From Thermocaproicibacter sp041859875 (GTDB lineage: Bacteria > Bacillota > Clostridia > Oscillospirales > Acutalibacteraceae): 64,000 nt of DNA. Positions 52,529 to 60,833 of this stretch are shown here, piece by piece. The stretch spans positions 35,657 to 99,656 of the forward strand of contig JBFLFY010000004.1 of assembly GCA_041859875.1 (NCBI GenBank). The letters run 5' to 3'. The position numbers and the translations under genes were made by a program. The stretch's first letter is position 1; each line of letters opens with the position of its first letter. The notes beneath the pieces are model-generated. The model was not told the origin of the DNA. It saw only the letters and a program-made list of their open reading frames with translations, and searched no databases.

Positions 52529-53719
52529 TTGAAAAAAGTTTTTGCGGCATTTTTCGCCGCTTTGCTTCTAATGGGAAGCGTTCCTGTTTCAGCAGCCGAA
52601 AAGGCTTCCGTTGCTGCTTCACGGCAAGCTGTAACCATCAATGTTTACAACTGGGGCGAATACCTTTCTGACGGCAAAGATGGCTCCAAGAACGTAAATG
52701 CCGAGTTTACAAAAGAAACCGGCATCAAAGTAAATTACACCACTTTTGAAGACAATGAAACCCTCTACTCCAAAATTGCAGGCGGCGGTGCCAGCTACGA
52801 CGTCATTTTTCCTTCCGACTACATGGTTTCCAAAATGGTCCGTGAAAAGCGCCTGGAAAAGATTGACCGCAGTGAAGTGCCCAACTACAAATATATCGAC
52901 AAAGCCTACCGCGGTGAAGTCTACGACCCAGAAGATGAATACTCCGTGCCGTATACTTGGGGTGTTATTGGAATCTTCTACAACAAAAAATACGTCAAGG
53001 AAAAAGTGGACAGCTGGAAAATTCTCTGGGATAAAAAATATGCCGGAAAAATTCTGATGTTTGACAATCCGCGCGACGCTTTCGGCATAGCCCAGAAACT
53101 TCTCGGCTTCTCTTACAACTCCACCAACACGAATGAGTGGAACGACGCGGCAAAGCTGCTGGAAAAACAGAAACCGCTTGTCCAGGCATATGTAATGGAC
53201 CAGATCTTCGACAAAATGTCGAGCGGGGAAGCGTGGCTTGCACCATACTACGCGGGCGACGCTTTTTCTTTGGTAAAAGATAACCCAGACATTGGCTTTT
53301 CCATTCCAACAAAAGAAGGCACGAACTTCTTCGTTGACGCCATGTGCATCCCCGCCGGAACAAAGCATAAAAAGGAAGCGGAAGCGTACATTAACTTTCT
53401 ATGCAGACCGGATATTGCCGCAGCCAACATGGAAAAAGTCGGCTACTCCACACCGGAAAACGAGGCCCGAAAACTTCTGCCGAAAGATATGCGCACCAGC
53501 AGCATCATCTACCCACCTGAAAACATTCTGAAAAAATCAGAAACTTACGTAGACCTTCCGCAGGACATCAGTTTGCAGGTCGACGCGCTCTGGGCTCAGG
53601 TCAAGATGGGCGGCCCCGGGCAAACTGCCACGCTGATTGCCGTCCTCATCGGTTTTCTGCTTGTCTATATTGGCATCGTCGTTTTCAAGAAAATCAAGCG
53701 AAAACGGGAGCTGCCGTAA
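52529..53719 (+). CDS. potD: Polyamine-binding protein PotD with C-terminal membrane anchor
   Basis: A 396-residue extracellular binding protein of the PotD/F type. Conserved parts are VYNWGEYLSDG at the mature N-terminus, YDVIFPSDYMVSKMVREKRL, YSVPYTWGVIGIFYNKKYVK and FVDAMCIPAGTKHKKEAEAY. The signal peptide (VFAAFFAALLLMGSVPVSAA) has no lipobox Cys. Instead the C-terminus has a transmembrane helix and basic stop (TATLIAVLIGFLLVYIGIVV FKKIKRKREL), which would anchor the protein on the outer face of the membrane. Initiates at TTG after AAGGAGG, four bases beyond the potC stop. Confidence 0.92.
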   Translation: MKKVFAAFFAALLLMGSVPVSAAEKASVAASRQAVTINVYNWGEYLSDGKDGSKNVNAEFTKETGIKVNYTTFEDNETLYSKIAGGGASYDVIFPSDYMVSKMVREKRLEKIDRSEVPNYKYIDKAYRGEVYDPEDEYSVPYTWGVIGIFYNKKYVKEKVDSWKILWDKKYAGKILMFDNPRDAFGIAQKLLGFSYNSTNTNEWNDAAKLLEKQKPLVQAYVMDQIFDKMSSGEAWLAPYYAGDAFSLVKDNPDIGFSIPTKEGTNFFVDAMCIPAGTKHKKEAEAYINFLCRPDIAAANMEKVGYSTPENEARKLLPKDMRTSSIIYPPENILKKSETYVDLPQDISLQVDALWAQVKMGGPGQTATLIAVLIGFLLVYIGIVVFKKIKRKRELP

Positions 53720-53763
53720 TCGGCTTTCAGAACAATCCATACAAAACTTTATCTAAATTCGAA

Positions 53764-53801
53764 TAGAAAGTGCCCGGCTAAGCCGGGCACTTTCTATTCT
53801 A
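53764..53801. terminator. Bidirectional terminator between potD and glnA
   Basis: GAAAGTGCCCGGC and GCCGGGCACTTTC form a perfect 13-bp stem with a 3-base loop between convergent genes. Confidence 0.93.
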
Positions 53802-55139
53802 TCAGTACTTTTCAAGATAATTTTGGATCTCCCAGCCTGTGACCGCCTCGCTGTACTCTTTCCATTCGCTTTCTTTTTCGGTAAGGAAGCTGTTTAAGGC
53901 ATGGCGGCCAAGCGCACCGGAAACCACCGCATCACTTTTCAGTTCTTCAAGTGCATCTTTCAGGCAAAGCGGGAGCATACGGATTCCGCGCTTTTCCCGC
54001 TCTTCGGGGCTCATCTTTCGACAGTTTACATTCACTGCGGGCGGCGGAGTCAGTTCATTTTCCAGGCCGTCAAGCCCTGCAGCAAGGCAGCAGGCAAGCG
54101 CCAGGTATGGGTTTGCGGAGGAATCGGGGGAACGCAGCTCCAGCCGTGCGCCGCGCCCAAGCAGCGACGGGATGCGCACAAGCGGGCTGCGGCTGCTGTA
54201 GGACCAGGTACTAAACGAGGGTGCCTCATCGCCGGAAAGAATCCTCTTGTAGGAATTCACCGTCGGGTTACAAATGGCAGTCAGTGCGGATGCATGTTTT
54301 AGAAGGCCCGCCATAAAACTGTAGGCCGCGTGGCTCAGGCCGTGCCCAGAAACATCATTCGGGTCTGCAAAGCAGTTTTTCCCATCTTTCATTAAAGCAA
54401 AGTTCAGATGCATACCGGAGCCGCTGTTTCCCTGCGTTGGCTTTGGCATAAAGGTAGCATAAGCGCCGGAAGCCTTCGCAATAGATTTTACAGCCATTTT
54501 AAATGTCATAATATTATCTGCCGTACGCAAAGCCGTGTCGTACCGAAAGTCAATCTCGTGCTGGCCTACAGCAGCTTCATGGTGCGAAGCCTCTACCTGA
54601 AAGCCCATACTTTCAAGCGTTAAGCAAATCTCACGGCGAATATCGCCGCCGATGTCCACTGTGCCAAGGTCGAAATACCCGGCGGTGTCGTGCGTCTCAG
54701 TCGTCGGCAGGCCATTGTCATCCGTTTGAAAAAGGAAGAACTCACATTCAGGACCAACGGCAAATTCATAGCCAAGCGCAGCCGCTTTTGCCGCCTGCTC
54801 TTTTAGAATCTGGCGCGGATCGCCCTCAAACGGCGTACCGTCCGGCAGGTAAACATCGCAAATCAGGCGTGCTACACCAGAATGCGACGGGCGCCAGGGA
54901 AGCATAGTGAAAGTATCGCGGTCTGGGTGAAGGCACATATCCGTTTCTGCTTCTCGGGCAAAGCCATCCAGTGAAGAGCCGTCAAACACACATTCGTTGT
55001 TCAGCGCTTCCCTCAGGCGGCTTTTCGTGACCGCCACATTCTTCAGCGTCCCACCAACATCCGTAAACTGAAGCCGGATAAAGTTGACGTCGTTCTCTTC
55101 CACCAGACGGATAATATCGTCCTTGCTGTTTTTGCTCAA
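53802..55139 (-). CDS. glnA: Glutamine synthetase, type I
   Basis: A 445-residue GSI enzyme making glutamine from glutamate, ammonia and ATP. The beta-grasp domain ends VFDGSSLDGFAREAETDMCL, where the Arg corresponds to the feedback residue of GSI-alpha enzymes. GPECEFFLF and EASHHEAAVGQHEID carry metal ligands; GNSGSGMHLNFALMKDGKN is the ATP region, and RSPDSSANPYLALACCLAAG is C-terminal. Initiation at the TTG at 55139 is chosen because AAGGGGGAG lies six bases upstream and the length then matches GSI-alpha (about 444). Expression is probably controlled by the upstream attenuator. Confidence 0.95.
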   Translation of the reverse strand: MSKNSKDDIIRLVEENDVNFIRLQFTDVGGTLKNVAVTKSRLREALNNECVFDGSSLDGFAREAETDMCLHPDRDTFTMLPWRPSHSGVARLICDVYLPDGTPFEGDPRQILKEQAAKAAALGYEFAVGPECEFFLFQTDDNGLPTTETHDTAGYFDLGTVDIGGDIRREICLTLESMGFQVEASHHEAAVGQHEIDFRYDTALRTADNIMTFKMAVKSIAKASGAYATFMPKPTQGNSGSGMHLNFALMKDGKNCFADPNDVSGHGLSHAAYSFMAGLLKHASALTAICNPTVNSYKRILSGDEAPSFSTWSYSSRSPLVRIPSLLGRGARLELRSPDSSANPYLALACCLAAGLDGLENELTPPPAVNVNCRKMSPEEREKRGIRMLPLCLKDALEELKSDAVVSGALGRHALNSFLTEKESEWKEYSEAVTGWEIQNYLEKY

Positions 55140-55179
55140 AAGGACTCCCCCTTGCACGGGCGGCAGCGCCCGCTTTGCT

Positions 55180-55209
55180 AAAAAAGGCCCGGCACTTCCG
55201 TGCCGAGCC
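55180..55209 (-). terminator. Attenuator terminator in the glnA leader
   Basis: Read leftward, GGCTCGGCAC and GTGCCGGGCC pair over 10 bp (one wobble) with a GGAA loop and are followed by six T residues, about 40 bases upstream of the glnA start. It lies inside the leader, not after a gene. Confidence 0.88.
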
Positions 55210-55237
55210 TCATTGCTCAATTTCCGGCTCAATGCCG
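55205..55237 (-). promoter_or_regulatory. ANTAR-type dual hairpin overlapping the glnA attenuator
   Basis: Two small hairpins in tandem on the minus strand. P1 (55225-55237) is CGGC-ATTGA-GCCG. P2 (55205-55218) is GAGC-AATGAG-GCTC, a 4-bp stem with a six-base loop carrying A at position 1 and G at position 4. The 3' arm of P2 is part of the terminator's 5' arm, so P2 and terminator exclude each other. This is the architecture bound by ANTAR-domain antiterminators, some of which control nitrogen genes in Clostridia. P1 has only a five-base loop, which is a deviation. The ANTAR protein is not in this window. Confidence 0.72.
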
Positions 55238-55249
55238 TACTGTGCTTTT

Positions 55250-55279
55250 ATTGTATACCAAACGGCCCCAAACCTGCAA
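55250..55279 (-). promoter_or_regulatory. glnA promoter
   Basis: On the minus strand TTGCAG (55274-55279) and TACAAT (55250-55255) with an 18-base spacer. Transcription would start just before hairpin P1, giving a leader of about 105 bases. Confidence 0.7.
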
Positions 55280-55378
55280 GTATTTTTGAAAGATTCCGTC
55301 AATTTTTTCTAGCGGCCTGCGGTTTTTAGAAAAAGCCGGCGTAATTGAAAACAATTCGTAAATCCTGGTTCAAAAGGG

Positions 55379-55407
55379 TTGGCAGGCCTTTTTTTATGCT
55401 TTATAAT
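55379..55407 (+). promoter_or_regulatory. Promoter of the L,D-transpeptidase gene
   Basis: TTGGCA (55379-55384) and perfect TATAAT (55402-55407) with a 17-base spacer, about 70 bases before the start codon. Confidence 0.75.
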
Positions 55408-55475
55408 ATAATAGTAAATATATTTTTGGAGCAATGGCCTCCACTTCAGGATGTGAAAAGGAGTTTCGCATAGAA

Positions 55476-56156
55476 ATGAAAAAGTTTTGTGTTTACGATA
55501 TAAACTCTGTTACCCGCCGCCCGAAAAACCGCGTCTTACTGATCACCGGCATACTGGCGGTAGCCGCCGTCATCACCGTTACTGTTGGAACTAGGATGAA
55601 TTTTTCGCCGCAGAACATTTCGGGGCAGCCTGCTGCTTCGCAAACATCTTCCAAACCAAGTTCAAGTTCTTCGCGGCCTGTTTCCTCCGCTGCTCCATCG
55701 TCTTCGCAAGCGTCTTCCGCCGTTTCGCCGCGGGTCAGCCTTGCAACAGCCGCGCCGCAGGTTTCGCTGAATGAAGCAAAGGCTCCCCTTTCCATCGATG
55801 TGTCGGTTGCCAAACAGCGGGTCACCATAACCGATGCAAAGGGCCTTCTCGTGAAACAGTTCGTCTGCTCGACCGGTTTAAAGGGAGATGAAACGCCTCT
55901 TGGTGTTTTCAAGATTTCCGACCGCGGTGAATCTTTTTACAGCCCAAGCGTAAGCGAAGGCGGTTACTACTGGACGCGCATTGAAGGGGACTACCTTTTC
56001 CACAGCGTGCCATTTGATAAAAACTATAATATGAAGCCGGAAGAAGCAGCAAAACTCGGCACTCCTGCTTCGCACGGATGTGTCCGCCTTGCATTGAACG
56101 ATGCAAAATGGATTTATACTCATATCCCGCGCGGCACCGTTGTACAGATTCACTAA
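55476..56156 (+). CDS. L,D-transpeptidase (YkuD family), membrane-anchored
   Basis: A 226-residue protein: cytoplasmic N-terminus, one transmembrane helix (VLLITGILAVAAVITVTVG), a Ser/Pro/Ala-rich extracellular linker of about 65 residues, then a YkuD domain. The catalytic motif is TPASHGCVRLALNDAKWI, with the nucleophilic Cys and His, preceded by HSVPFDKNYN. Such enzymes make 3-3 crosslinks in peptidoglycan or act in spore cortex and are carbapenem-sensitive. The ATG at 55476 has AAAAGGAG about 12 bases upstream, slightly far. The HAD gene follows by 15 bases. Confidence 0.92.
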   Translation: MKKFCVYDINSVTRRPKNRVLLITGILAVAAVITVTVGTRMNFSPQNISGQPAASQTSSKPSSSSSRPVSSAAPSSSQASSAVSPRVSLATAAPQVSLNEAKAPLSIDVSVAKQRVTITDAKGLLVKQFVCSTGLKGDETPLGVFKISDRGESFYSPSVSEGGYYWTRIEGDYLFHSVPFDKNYNMKPEEAAKLGTPASHGCVRLALNDAKWIYTHIPRGTVVQIH

Positions 56157-56171
56157 ACAAAGGAGCATACA

Positions 56172-56810
56172 ATGAAGAACGAAGAAATCGTCTTTGATTT
56201 GGACGGAACACTCTGGGATTCTTCCGAACAGGTTGCTGAAGTATGGTGCAATGTGCTGGCACACCAGCCGGATATTGAGCGCCCTGTGACAGCGACAGAT
56301 ATGAGGCGCCTGATGGGGAAAACTATGACAGACGTGTTTGAAGCACTGATGCCATCGCTCAGTGAAAAACGCCGTGCGGAAATTGGAGCAGAATGCTGCC
56401 GTGCCGAGCAGGAAAATCTGCTGGAGCACGGGGCAAACCTGTACCCCGGCGTACCGGAAACGCTGGAAACCCTAAGCCGGAGTTACCGCCTTGCTATTGT
56501 AAGCAACTGCCAGAAAGGCTATATTGAGTCTTTCCTGAACCATTACCAATTCGGCCACTTTTTCACCGATACTGAGTGCTTTGGGCAAACCGGAAAGTGC
56601 AAAGGTGAAAATATCCGCATTCTGCTTAACCGCAGCCGCCCGGAAAAGGCCGTCTATGTTGGCGACACTGTGTTGGATTTTGAGGCAGCTCAGCTTGCCG
56701 GCATTCCGTTTCTCCATGCGGCATATGGGTTTGGCAAAGTACCCGGAGCCGCTTTTGTTTCTGATTTTCGCGCACTGCCCCGCGCAGTAACTGAAATTTT
56801 TCAGGCATAG
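56172..56810 (+). CDS. HAD-family hydrolase (phosphoglycolate phosphatase-like)
   Basis: A 212-residue haloacid dehalogenase-superfamily phosphatase with a helical cap. Motif I is IVFDLDGTLWDSSEQ (nucleophile Asp10 and general acid Asp12), motif II is LAIVSNCQKGY, and motifs III/IV are KCKGENIRIL and AVYVGDTVLDFEAAQLAGIP. The cap (VTATDMRRLMGKTMTDVFEA) places it with Gph/PGMB-type enzymes. It is in a unit with the transpeptidase and the following membrane protein. Substrate not determined. Confidence 0.9.
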   Translation: MKNEEIVFDLDGTLWDSSEQVAEVWCNVLAHQPDIERPVTATDMRRLMGKTMTDVFEALMPSLSEKRRAEIGAECCRAEQENLLEHGANLYPGVPETLETLSRSYRLAIVSNCQKGYIESFLNHYQFGHFFTDTECFGQTGKCKGENIRILLNRSRPEKAVYVGDTVLDFEAAQLAGIPFLHAAYGFGKVPGAAFVSDFRALPRAVTEIFQA

Positions 56811-56868
56811 CAGCCGCCGAAAAATGCGGCGCACTGCTTTTAGCCGATGCTTCCGAAAGGGGTTCCCT

Positions 56869-57318
56869 ATGAACAACTGGTTTACAAGATTTGCCTACTG
56901 GCTCAGCCGCACGATGAGCGGCCGTCACGGAAACGACCAGCTCTCGATTGCCCTGCTTGTGCTGTACTGCATTTTGCTGGCTATCGGCGGTATCTTTCAC
57001 ATACCATTCCTCCCCATCGTTGCCCTTCTCGCACTGGTTTTCAGCATTTACCGAATGCTTTCACGTAACAATGCTCAGCGTTGGAAAGAAAACCAGTGGT
57101 TCCTCAGTTGGTGGAATCCTGTCTGGCACTGGATGCGTGGGATTTCCTCGCATTTTCGCTCTTCACAGGAATACGCGCAGATGAAGGCCCGCGACCGTGG
57201 AACTTATAAATACTACAAATGCCCAAAATGCAAGAATAAACTGCGTGTACCGAGGGGGAAAGGCAAAATTGCCATTACCTGCCCTGTATGCCACACGGAA
57301 TTTATCCGGAAAACCTAA
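56869..57318 (+). CDS. Membrane protein with C-terminal zinc ribbon
   Basis: A 149-residue protein not recognised as a named family. Two hydrophobic segments (LSIALLVLYCILLAIGGIFH and IPFLPIVALLALVFSIYRML) are followed by a Trp-rich amphipathic region (WFLSWWNPVWHWMRGISSHF) and a zinc ribbon, YYKCPKCKNKLRVPRGKGKI AITCPVCHTEF, with four Cys in CxxC pairs. Proteins of this type occur widely in Clostridia as hypothetical proteins. The ATG at 56869 follows AAAGGGG; an upstream ATG at 56824 has no site. It probably ends the ldt-HAD operon; an IS element starts 22 bases after its stop. Confidence 0.8.
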   Translation: MNNWFTRFAYWLSRTMSGRHGNDQLSIALLVLYCILLAIGGIFHIPFLPIVALLALVFSIYRMLSRNNAQRWKENQWFLSWWNPVWHWMRGISSHFRSSQEYAQMKARDRGTYKYYKCPKCKNKLRVPRGKGKIAITCPVCHTEFIRKT

Positions 57319-57340
57319 AATTTTCAGGAAACTGAATGAA

Positions 57341-58311
57341 GGGGCTGTTGCAAAACGAAGATTTTGCAGCGGCCTCTTTTTATGTTGAAAAGTCGTCTGG
57401 TTCGATGCTTTTGTTGAAAGTTGGGGAAAATAAACGGACGAATCGACGCAGCAATGCTAAGCCCTGCCGTTTAAGCATCGCTTAAAACTTAATTATTTTT
57501 TGCTTTTCTGAAATCTATTCTTTTTTAAGGCAGAATAAATGTGTTTTCATTCTACCGATGTTGCATTTCGCCCATAGTTTGTTCAAATTGTATCCAAGGC
57601 ACAGAAGAAAGAGTCCTGTGAAAATGTTGGCCCGGCCAAGAGTAAGAAAGCAATTGAAGTTGCGGTCGTTTTTCAGTACGCCAAAAGCGCCCTCCACTTA
57701 GATGGAACGGTTGATGCGAAGCTGAACTCCGTGTTTGGTTTCTATTTTTTGCTGTGAAAGTCCGCTGAGCCGAAGCAAATCCGTTTTCACTTTCAGTCCT
57801 TTCGGTTTGTTGTCTTTTGCTTTGCAGCAGGCTTGCCGGCACGGGCAGGTCTTCTACTGCTTCTCTGGTACGCCCAGTGCGGAACCTGGCAAAGGTACTG
57901 TAATCCGGCACCGGTTCTCCCTGCAGAAGCCACATAAAGTCCACCCGTTTCCGGCAGGCTTCTTCCAGTTTCCGCGTCGAGTAGATGCCGCACATGTAAC
58001 CGTATCCCAATCCTTCAAAAATAATCCGGGGTTCGGCTGCCGATTTTCTTCCTTGCGGAGAATAGGCGTGATACAGTTTCCTGTAATCCAGTTTCTCAAG
58101 CTGGGCGCTGGCTAGCCGTACCGGATCATCCTGCGGTATTGCAATTTTCATATCCATCGGGAGCGTTAACTGTTGATATCTCCGCTCAAATCTGTTATGC
58201 TCTAAGAGCTTTTTATTTTTCATAACTAATTTTAAAGCAAAAAGCCGGAGTAGCCAAGGCCTTTTGGTATGGTTTCTCCGACTTTTTTTCGGGCTCTTTT
58301 ACAACAGCCCC
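57341..58311 (-). mobile_element. IS1182-family element, internally deleted
   Basis: Bounded by inverted repeats GGGGCTGTTGCAAAA (57341-57355) and TTTTACAACAGCCCC (58297-58311), which differ by one base. That terminal sequence and the transposase fragments inside identify the IS1182 family (IS5-like DDE group). The element is only 971 bp, against roughly 1.6-1.9 kb for complete members. No clear target-site duplication was found at the edges, so it may be old or rearranged. The outer right end lies 27 bases upstream of the tet promoter. Confidence 0.88.
57515..58223 (-). pseudogene. IS1182-family transposase, deleted and frameshifted
   Basis: The N-terminal ~115 residues are recognisable: MDMKIAIPQDDPVRLASAQL, then YGYMCGIYSTRKLEEACRKR and DYSTFARFRTGRTREAVEDL. 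The central DDE region is missing. The rest continues in another frame as CRQACCKAKDNKPKGLKVKT and ends RINRSI-stop-VEGAFGVLKNDRNFNCFLTL, where a TAA replaces the codon (usually Gln) before VEGAFG. The C-terminal end FTGLFLLCLGYNLNKLWAKC is family-like. With deletion, frameshift and stop it cannot move itself, but its ends could be used by a related active copy. Confidence 0.88.
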
Positions 58312-58338
58312 ATTGCTTGCCACTTAGCGGTACCAAAC

Positions 58339-58366
58339 TTGACAATAGATTTCAAATAGTTATAAT
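58339..58366 (+). promoter_or_regulatory. Promoter of the tetracycline-resistance gene
   Basis: Perfect TTGACA (58339-58344) and perfect TATAAT (58361-58366), 16-base spacer. It begins 27 bases beyond the IS1182 end. Confidence 0.85.
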
Positions 58367-58400
58367 ATATTCAATTCAGATTTTCAAGGAGTTTTATCTT

Positions 58401-58424
58401 ATGCGGCAAGGTATTCTTAAATAA
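58401..58424 (+). CDS. Leader peptide MRQGILK of the tet leader
   Basis: AAGGAG precedes ATG and seven codons. The ORF and the adjacent GTATTCTTAAATA, which can pair with TATTTAAGAGTAC about 100 bases downstream, closely resemble the leader of tet(M) in Tn916-type elements, as I recall it. A second possible leader ORF, MAIHFSPLW (58578-58607), runs into the terminator hairpin. Confidence 0.6.
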   Translation: MRQGILK

Positions 58425-58594
58425 TTATTCAATTGAATAAGGAAAGGGCTTAACTTAAACTTGTGGTTTTATCCATGGGCTTATTTGTTGTACCTTTCTA
58501 TTTAAGAGTACTCTCTAAGCATATAAACTGCCATTCATCAAAGGGTATAGTTAAATCTTTTGATGTAATCGGGTTATATGGCAATCCATTTTAG

Positions 58595-58634
58595 TCCCCT
58601 GTGGTGAGAGTATTTTCATCACAGGGGATTTTTA
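58595..58634 (+). terminator. Attenuator terminator before tet
   Basis: TCCCCTGTGGTGA and TCATCACAGGGGA pair over 13 bp (one wobble) with an 8-base loop, followed by TTTTTA. It lies about 25 bases before the tet start, as in tet(M)-type transcriptional attenuation. Confidence 0.88.
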
Positions 58635-58658
58635 TGTTCTGTAAGGAGATAAAACACA

Positions 58659-60581
58659 TTGAAAATCATTAACTTAGGAATATTGGCTCATGTGGACGCA
58701 GGTAAAACTACCATTACAGAGAGTATGCTGTTTAAGAGTGGGATTATCAAGTCTCTTGGAAGAGTCGACAATGGAACTGCTAAAACGGATTCGATGACCA
58801 TTGAGAGACAAAGAGGAATTACTGTTCGCGCATCTACTATTTCTTTTCAGTGGAACGATACAAAAATTAATATTATTGATACCCCTGGACATATGGATTT
58901 TATTGCTGAGGTGGAACGTTCTCTCAGCGTTTTAGACGCGGCTATCTTGGTTATTTCAGCGAAGGAAGGTGTCCAAGTTCAAACAAGATTGATATTTAGA
59001 ACATTACAAAAAATGAAGATTCCAACCATCATTTTTATAAACAAAATTGATCGCTCAGGAGTCTGTTTGGAAAAGGTGTATGAACAAATAAAGGAGCAGC
59101 TGACTCCTAATTACATTTTAATGCAAGATGTAGATTACAAAGATAAGGATGAAATTTTTATTGGAAAGTACGAGTTAAGTTCTGCCCGTATTACGAGTGC
59201 ATTATTGGACTGTGATGATAAGCTGGCTGAAAAATATATATTGGGTCAACAGATTACAGAACAAGATTATTGCAGCTCACTCTGTGAAAGCGTATCTTCC
59301 TGCAAGGTTTTTCCGATCTATTTAGGTTCAGCATTAAAAAACATTGGAACAGAACAGTTGTTGGATGCGATAGTCGTCTGTCTGAAAGCAAAACCTGCCA
59401 CCGATTCCGGGAATCTAAGTGCGTATGTTTATAAAATCGATCGGGATGAATGCATGCACAAAAGGGCTTACCTACGAATTTATAGCGGATGTATGAATGT
59501 CCGTGACCTTGTCCCTGTTGAGAGAGATAAGAGTTTGTTAAAACTAAAAAGTATTTATGCTGTTGAAAAAGGTAGTATGAGTCCTGCAGAGAAAATTTTG
59601 AGTAATGACATCGCCATTTTACTGAATTCCGACCTGCATGTAGGAGATGTCATTGGACATCGATCTGCACATATCTCTAATGTCTCAATTGCATCACCTC
59701 ATTTGCAAGCATCTATTATGCCCGCAAGTCAAGGCGATAGAAACAAATTAATACAAGCGTTAATGGAATTATCTGAAGAAGATCCGCTTTTGCATTGCGC
59801 CGTAGGTAAGGATACCTCTGAGATTACAGTAAATTTGTTTGGAAGAGTTCAAATGGAAGTTATCAAGGAGTTGATTGAAGAGCGCTACCATATATCATTT
59901 GAGTTTAACGATATAATGACAATTTATAAGGAACGGCCGAAGCAATCGGCTGATGTTGTTATTAATGTGGGAGTTCCTCCAAATCCTTATTATGCATCAG
60001 TAGGATTAACGATTGAACCATTACTCATTGGCTCAGGACTTGTATTTGAAAGCAGCGTATCTTATGGATATCTAAATAATTCATTTCAAAATGCGGTGAA
60101 AGATGGTGTCATAAGTTCCTGTAAGCATGGGCTGTTTGGTTGGAAAGTAACCGATTTAAAGGTTAGCTTTGTTTATGGGTTTTATTACAGCGCTGTAAGT
60201 ACCCCTTCTGATTTTCGCCATCTTACCCCGTATGTATTTGAAAAAGCTCTTCGAAGAGCAGGCACGGAACTTCTTGAGCCATTTTCTAATTATGAACTCC
60301 AGATTCCAAAGGAATATAGTGGAAAAGCCATGAGCGATATACAACTTATGAGAGGCTCAATAACGGAATTTCGTTCAATAAACGATCAAGTTATTCTAAA
60401 AGGTAAAATCCCTAGCCAAACATCAGAAAATTACCAAGCGCAGGTCATTTCGTATACCAATGGACTTGGACTCTTTATAAGTGAACCGAGTGGGTATTCT
60501 GTTTATTCCGGAAAGCCAATTTACAATCCGAAAAAAGAAACTCCTGATAAATTAAAGTACTTATTTTTGAAAGACCTGTGA
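58659..60581 (+). CDS. tet: Tetracycline-resistance ribosomal protection protein
   Basis: A 640-residue EF-G-like GTPase that removes tetracycline from the ribosome. G1 is HVDAGKTTITE, G2 QRGITVRAST, G3 DTPGHMDF, G4 NKIDRSG. The domain IV-V end SPVSTPADFR-like block appears here as SAVSTPSDFRHLTPYVFEKA. It begins MKIINLGILAHVDAGKTT like Tet(O), but much of the rest differs clearly from Tet(O), Tet(W) and Tet(M), so it looks like a divergent class. Start is TTG after AAGGAG. The gene is conspicuously AT-richer than its neighbours and is flanked by IS remnants, which indicates acquisition by transfer. No frameshift or stop. Confidence 0.93.
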   Translation: MKIINLGILAHVDAGKTTITESMLFKSGIIKSLGRVDNGTAKTDSMTIERQRGITVRASTISFQWNDTKINIIDTPGHMDFIAEVERSLSVLDAAILVISAKEGVQVQTRLIFRTLQKMKIPTIIFINKIDRSGVCLEKVYEQIKEQLTPNYILMQDVDYKDKDEIFIGKYELSSARITSALLDCDDKLAEKYILGQQITEQDYCSSLCESVSSCKVFPIYLGSALKNIGTEQLLDAIVVCLKAKPATDSGNLSAYVYKIDRDECMHKRAYLRIYSGCMNVRDLVPVERDKSLLKLKSIYAVEKGSMSPAEKILSNDIAILLNSDLHVGDVIGHRSAHISNVSIASPHLQASIMPASQGDRNKLIQALMELSEEDPLLHCAVGKDTSEITVNLFGRVQMEVIKELIEERYHISFEFNDIMTIYKERPKQSADVVINVGVPPNPYYASVGLTIEPLLIGSGLVFESSVSYGYLNNSFQNAVKDGVISSCKHGLFGWKVTDLKVSFVYGFYYSAVSTPSDFRHLTPYVFEKALRRAGTELLEPFSNYELQIPKEYSGKAMSDIQLMRGSITEFRSINDQVILKGKIPSQTSENYQAQVISYTNGLGLFISEPSGYSVYSGKPIYNPKKETPDKLKYLFLKDL

Positions 60582-60672
60582 TCCACACAATTCTATATTT
60601 CTTATTTAGAAGTAACAAGGTGAATGGAGAAGTCAAGGATCATGCAGAGTATGAACACCCCAAATTTTCTGA

Positions 60673-60783
60673 TTAGGCGGCCAGACCCATCGCGGCCTGA
60701 CGATACCTAGAGGGTGGTAGCCCACCTGGATTGCCGGTATAGATTCGAATACGGTTGTAATAAGTCATTATGTACCAAAACAC
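60673..60783 (-). pseudogene. IS3-family transposase C-terminal remnant
   Basis: The minus strand encodes FWYIMTYYNRIRIYTGNPGG followed by LPPSRYRQAAMGLAA and a stop. This matches the C-terminal YNxxRxxxxLxxxPxxxR motif of IS3-family OrfB. Nothing upstream of about codon 36 remains in frame. With the IS1182 remnant it brackets the tet gene. Confidence 0.75.
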
Positions 60784-60833
60784 GATGCTTCTGACTCTGC
60801 TTTAGCAAGTTTTAAGTGCCTTGCCGCTTGAAA

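Noticed and set aside
60401..60581. A frameshift or truncation at the 3' end of tet
   Set aside because: The frame is intact to a length of 640 codons, as in other ribosomal protection proteins, and the domain V motifs are in place.
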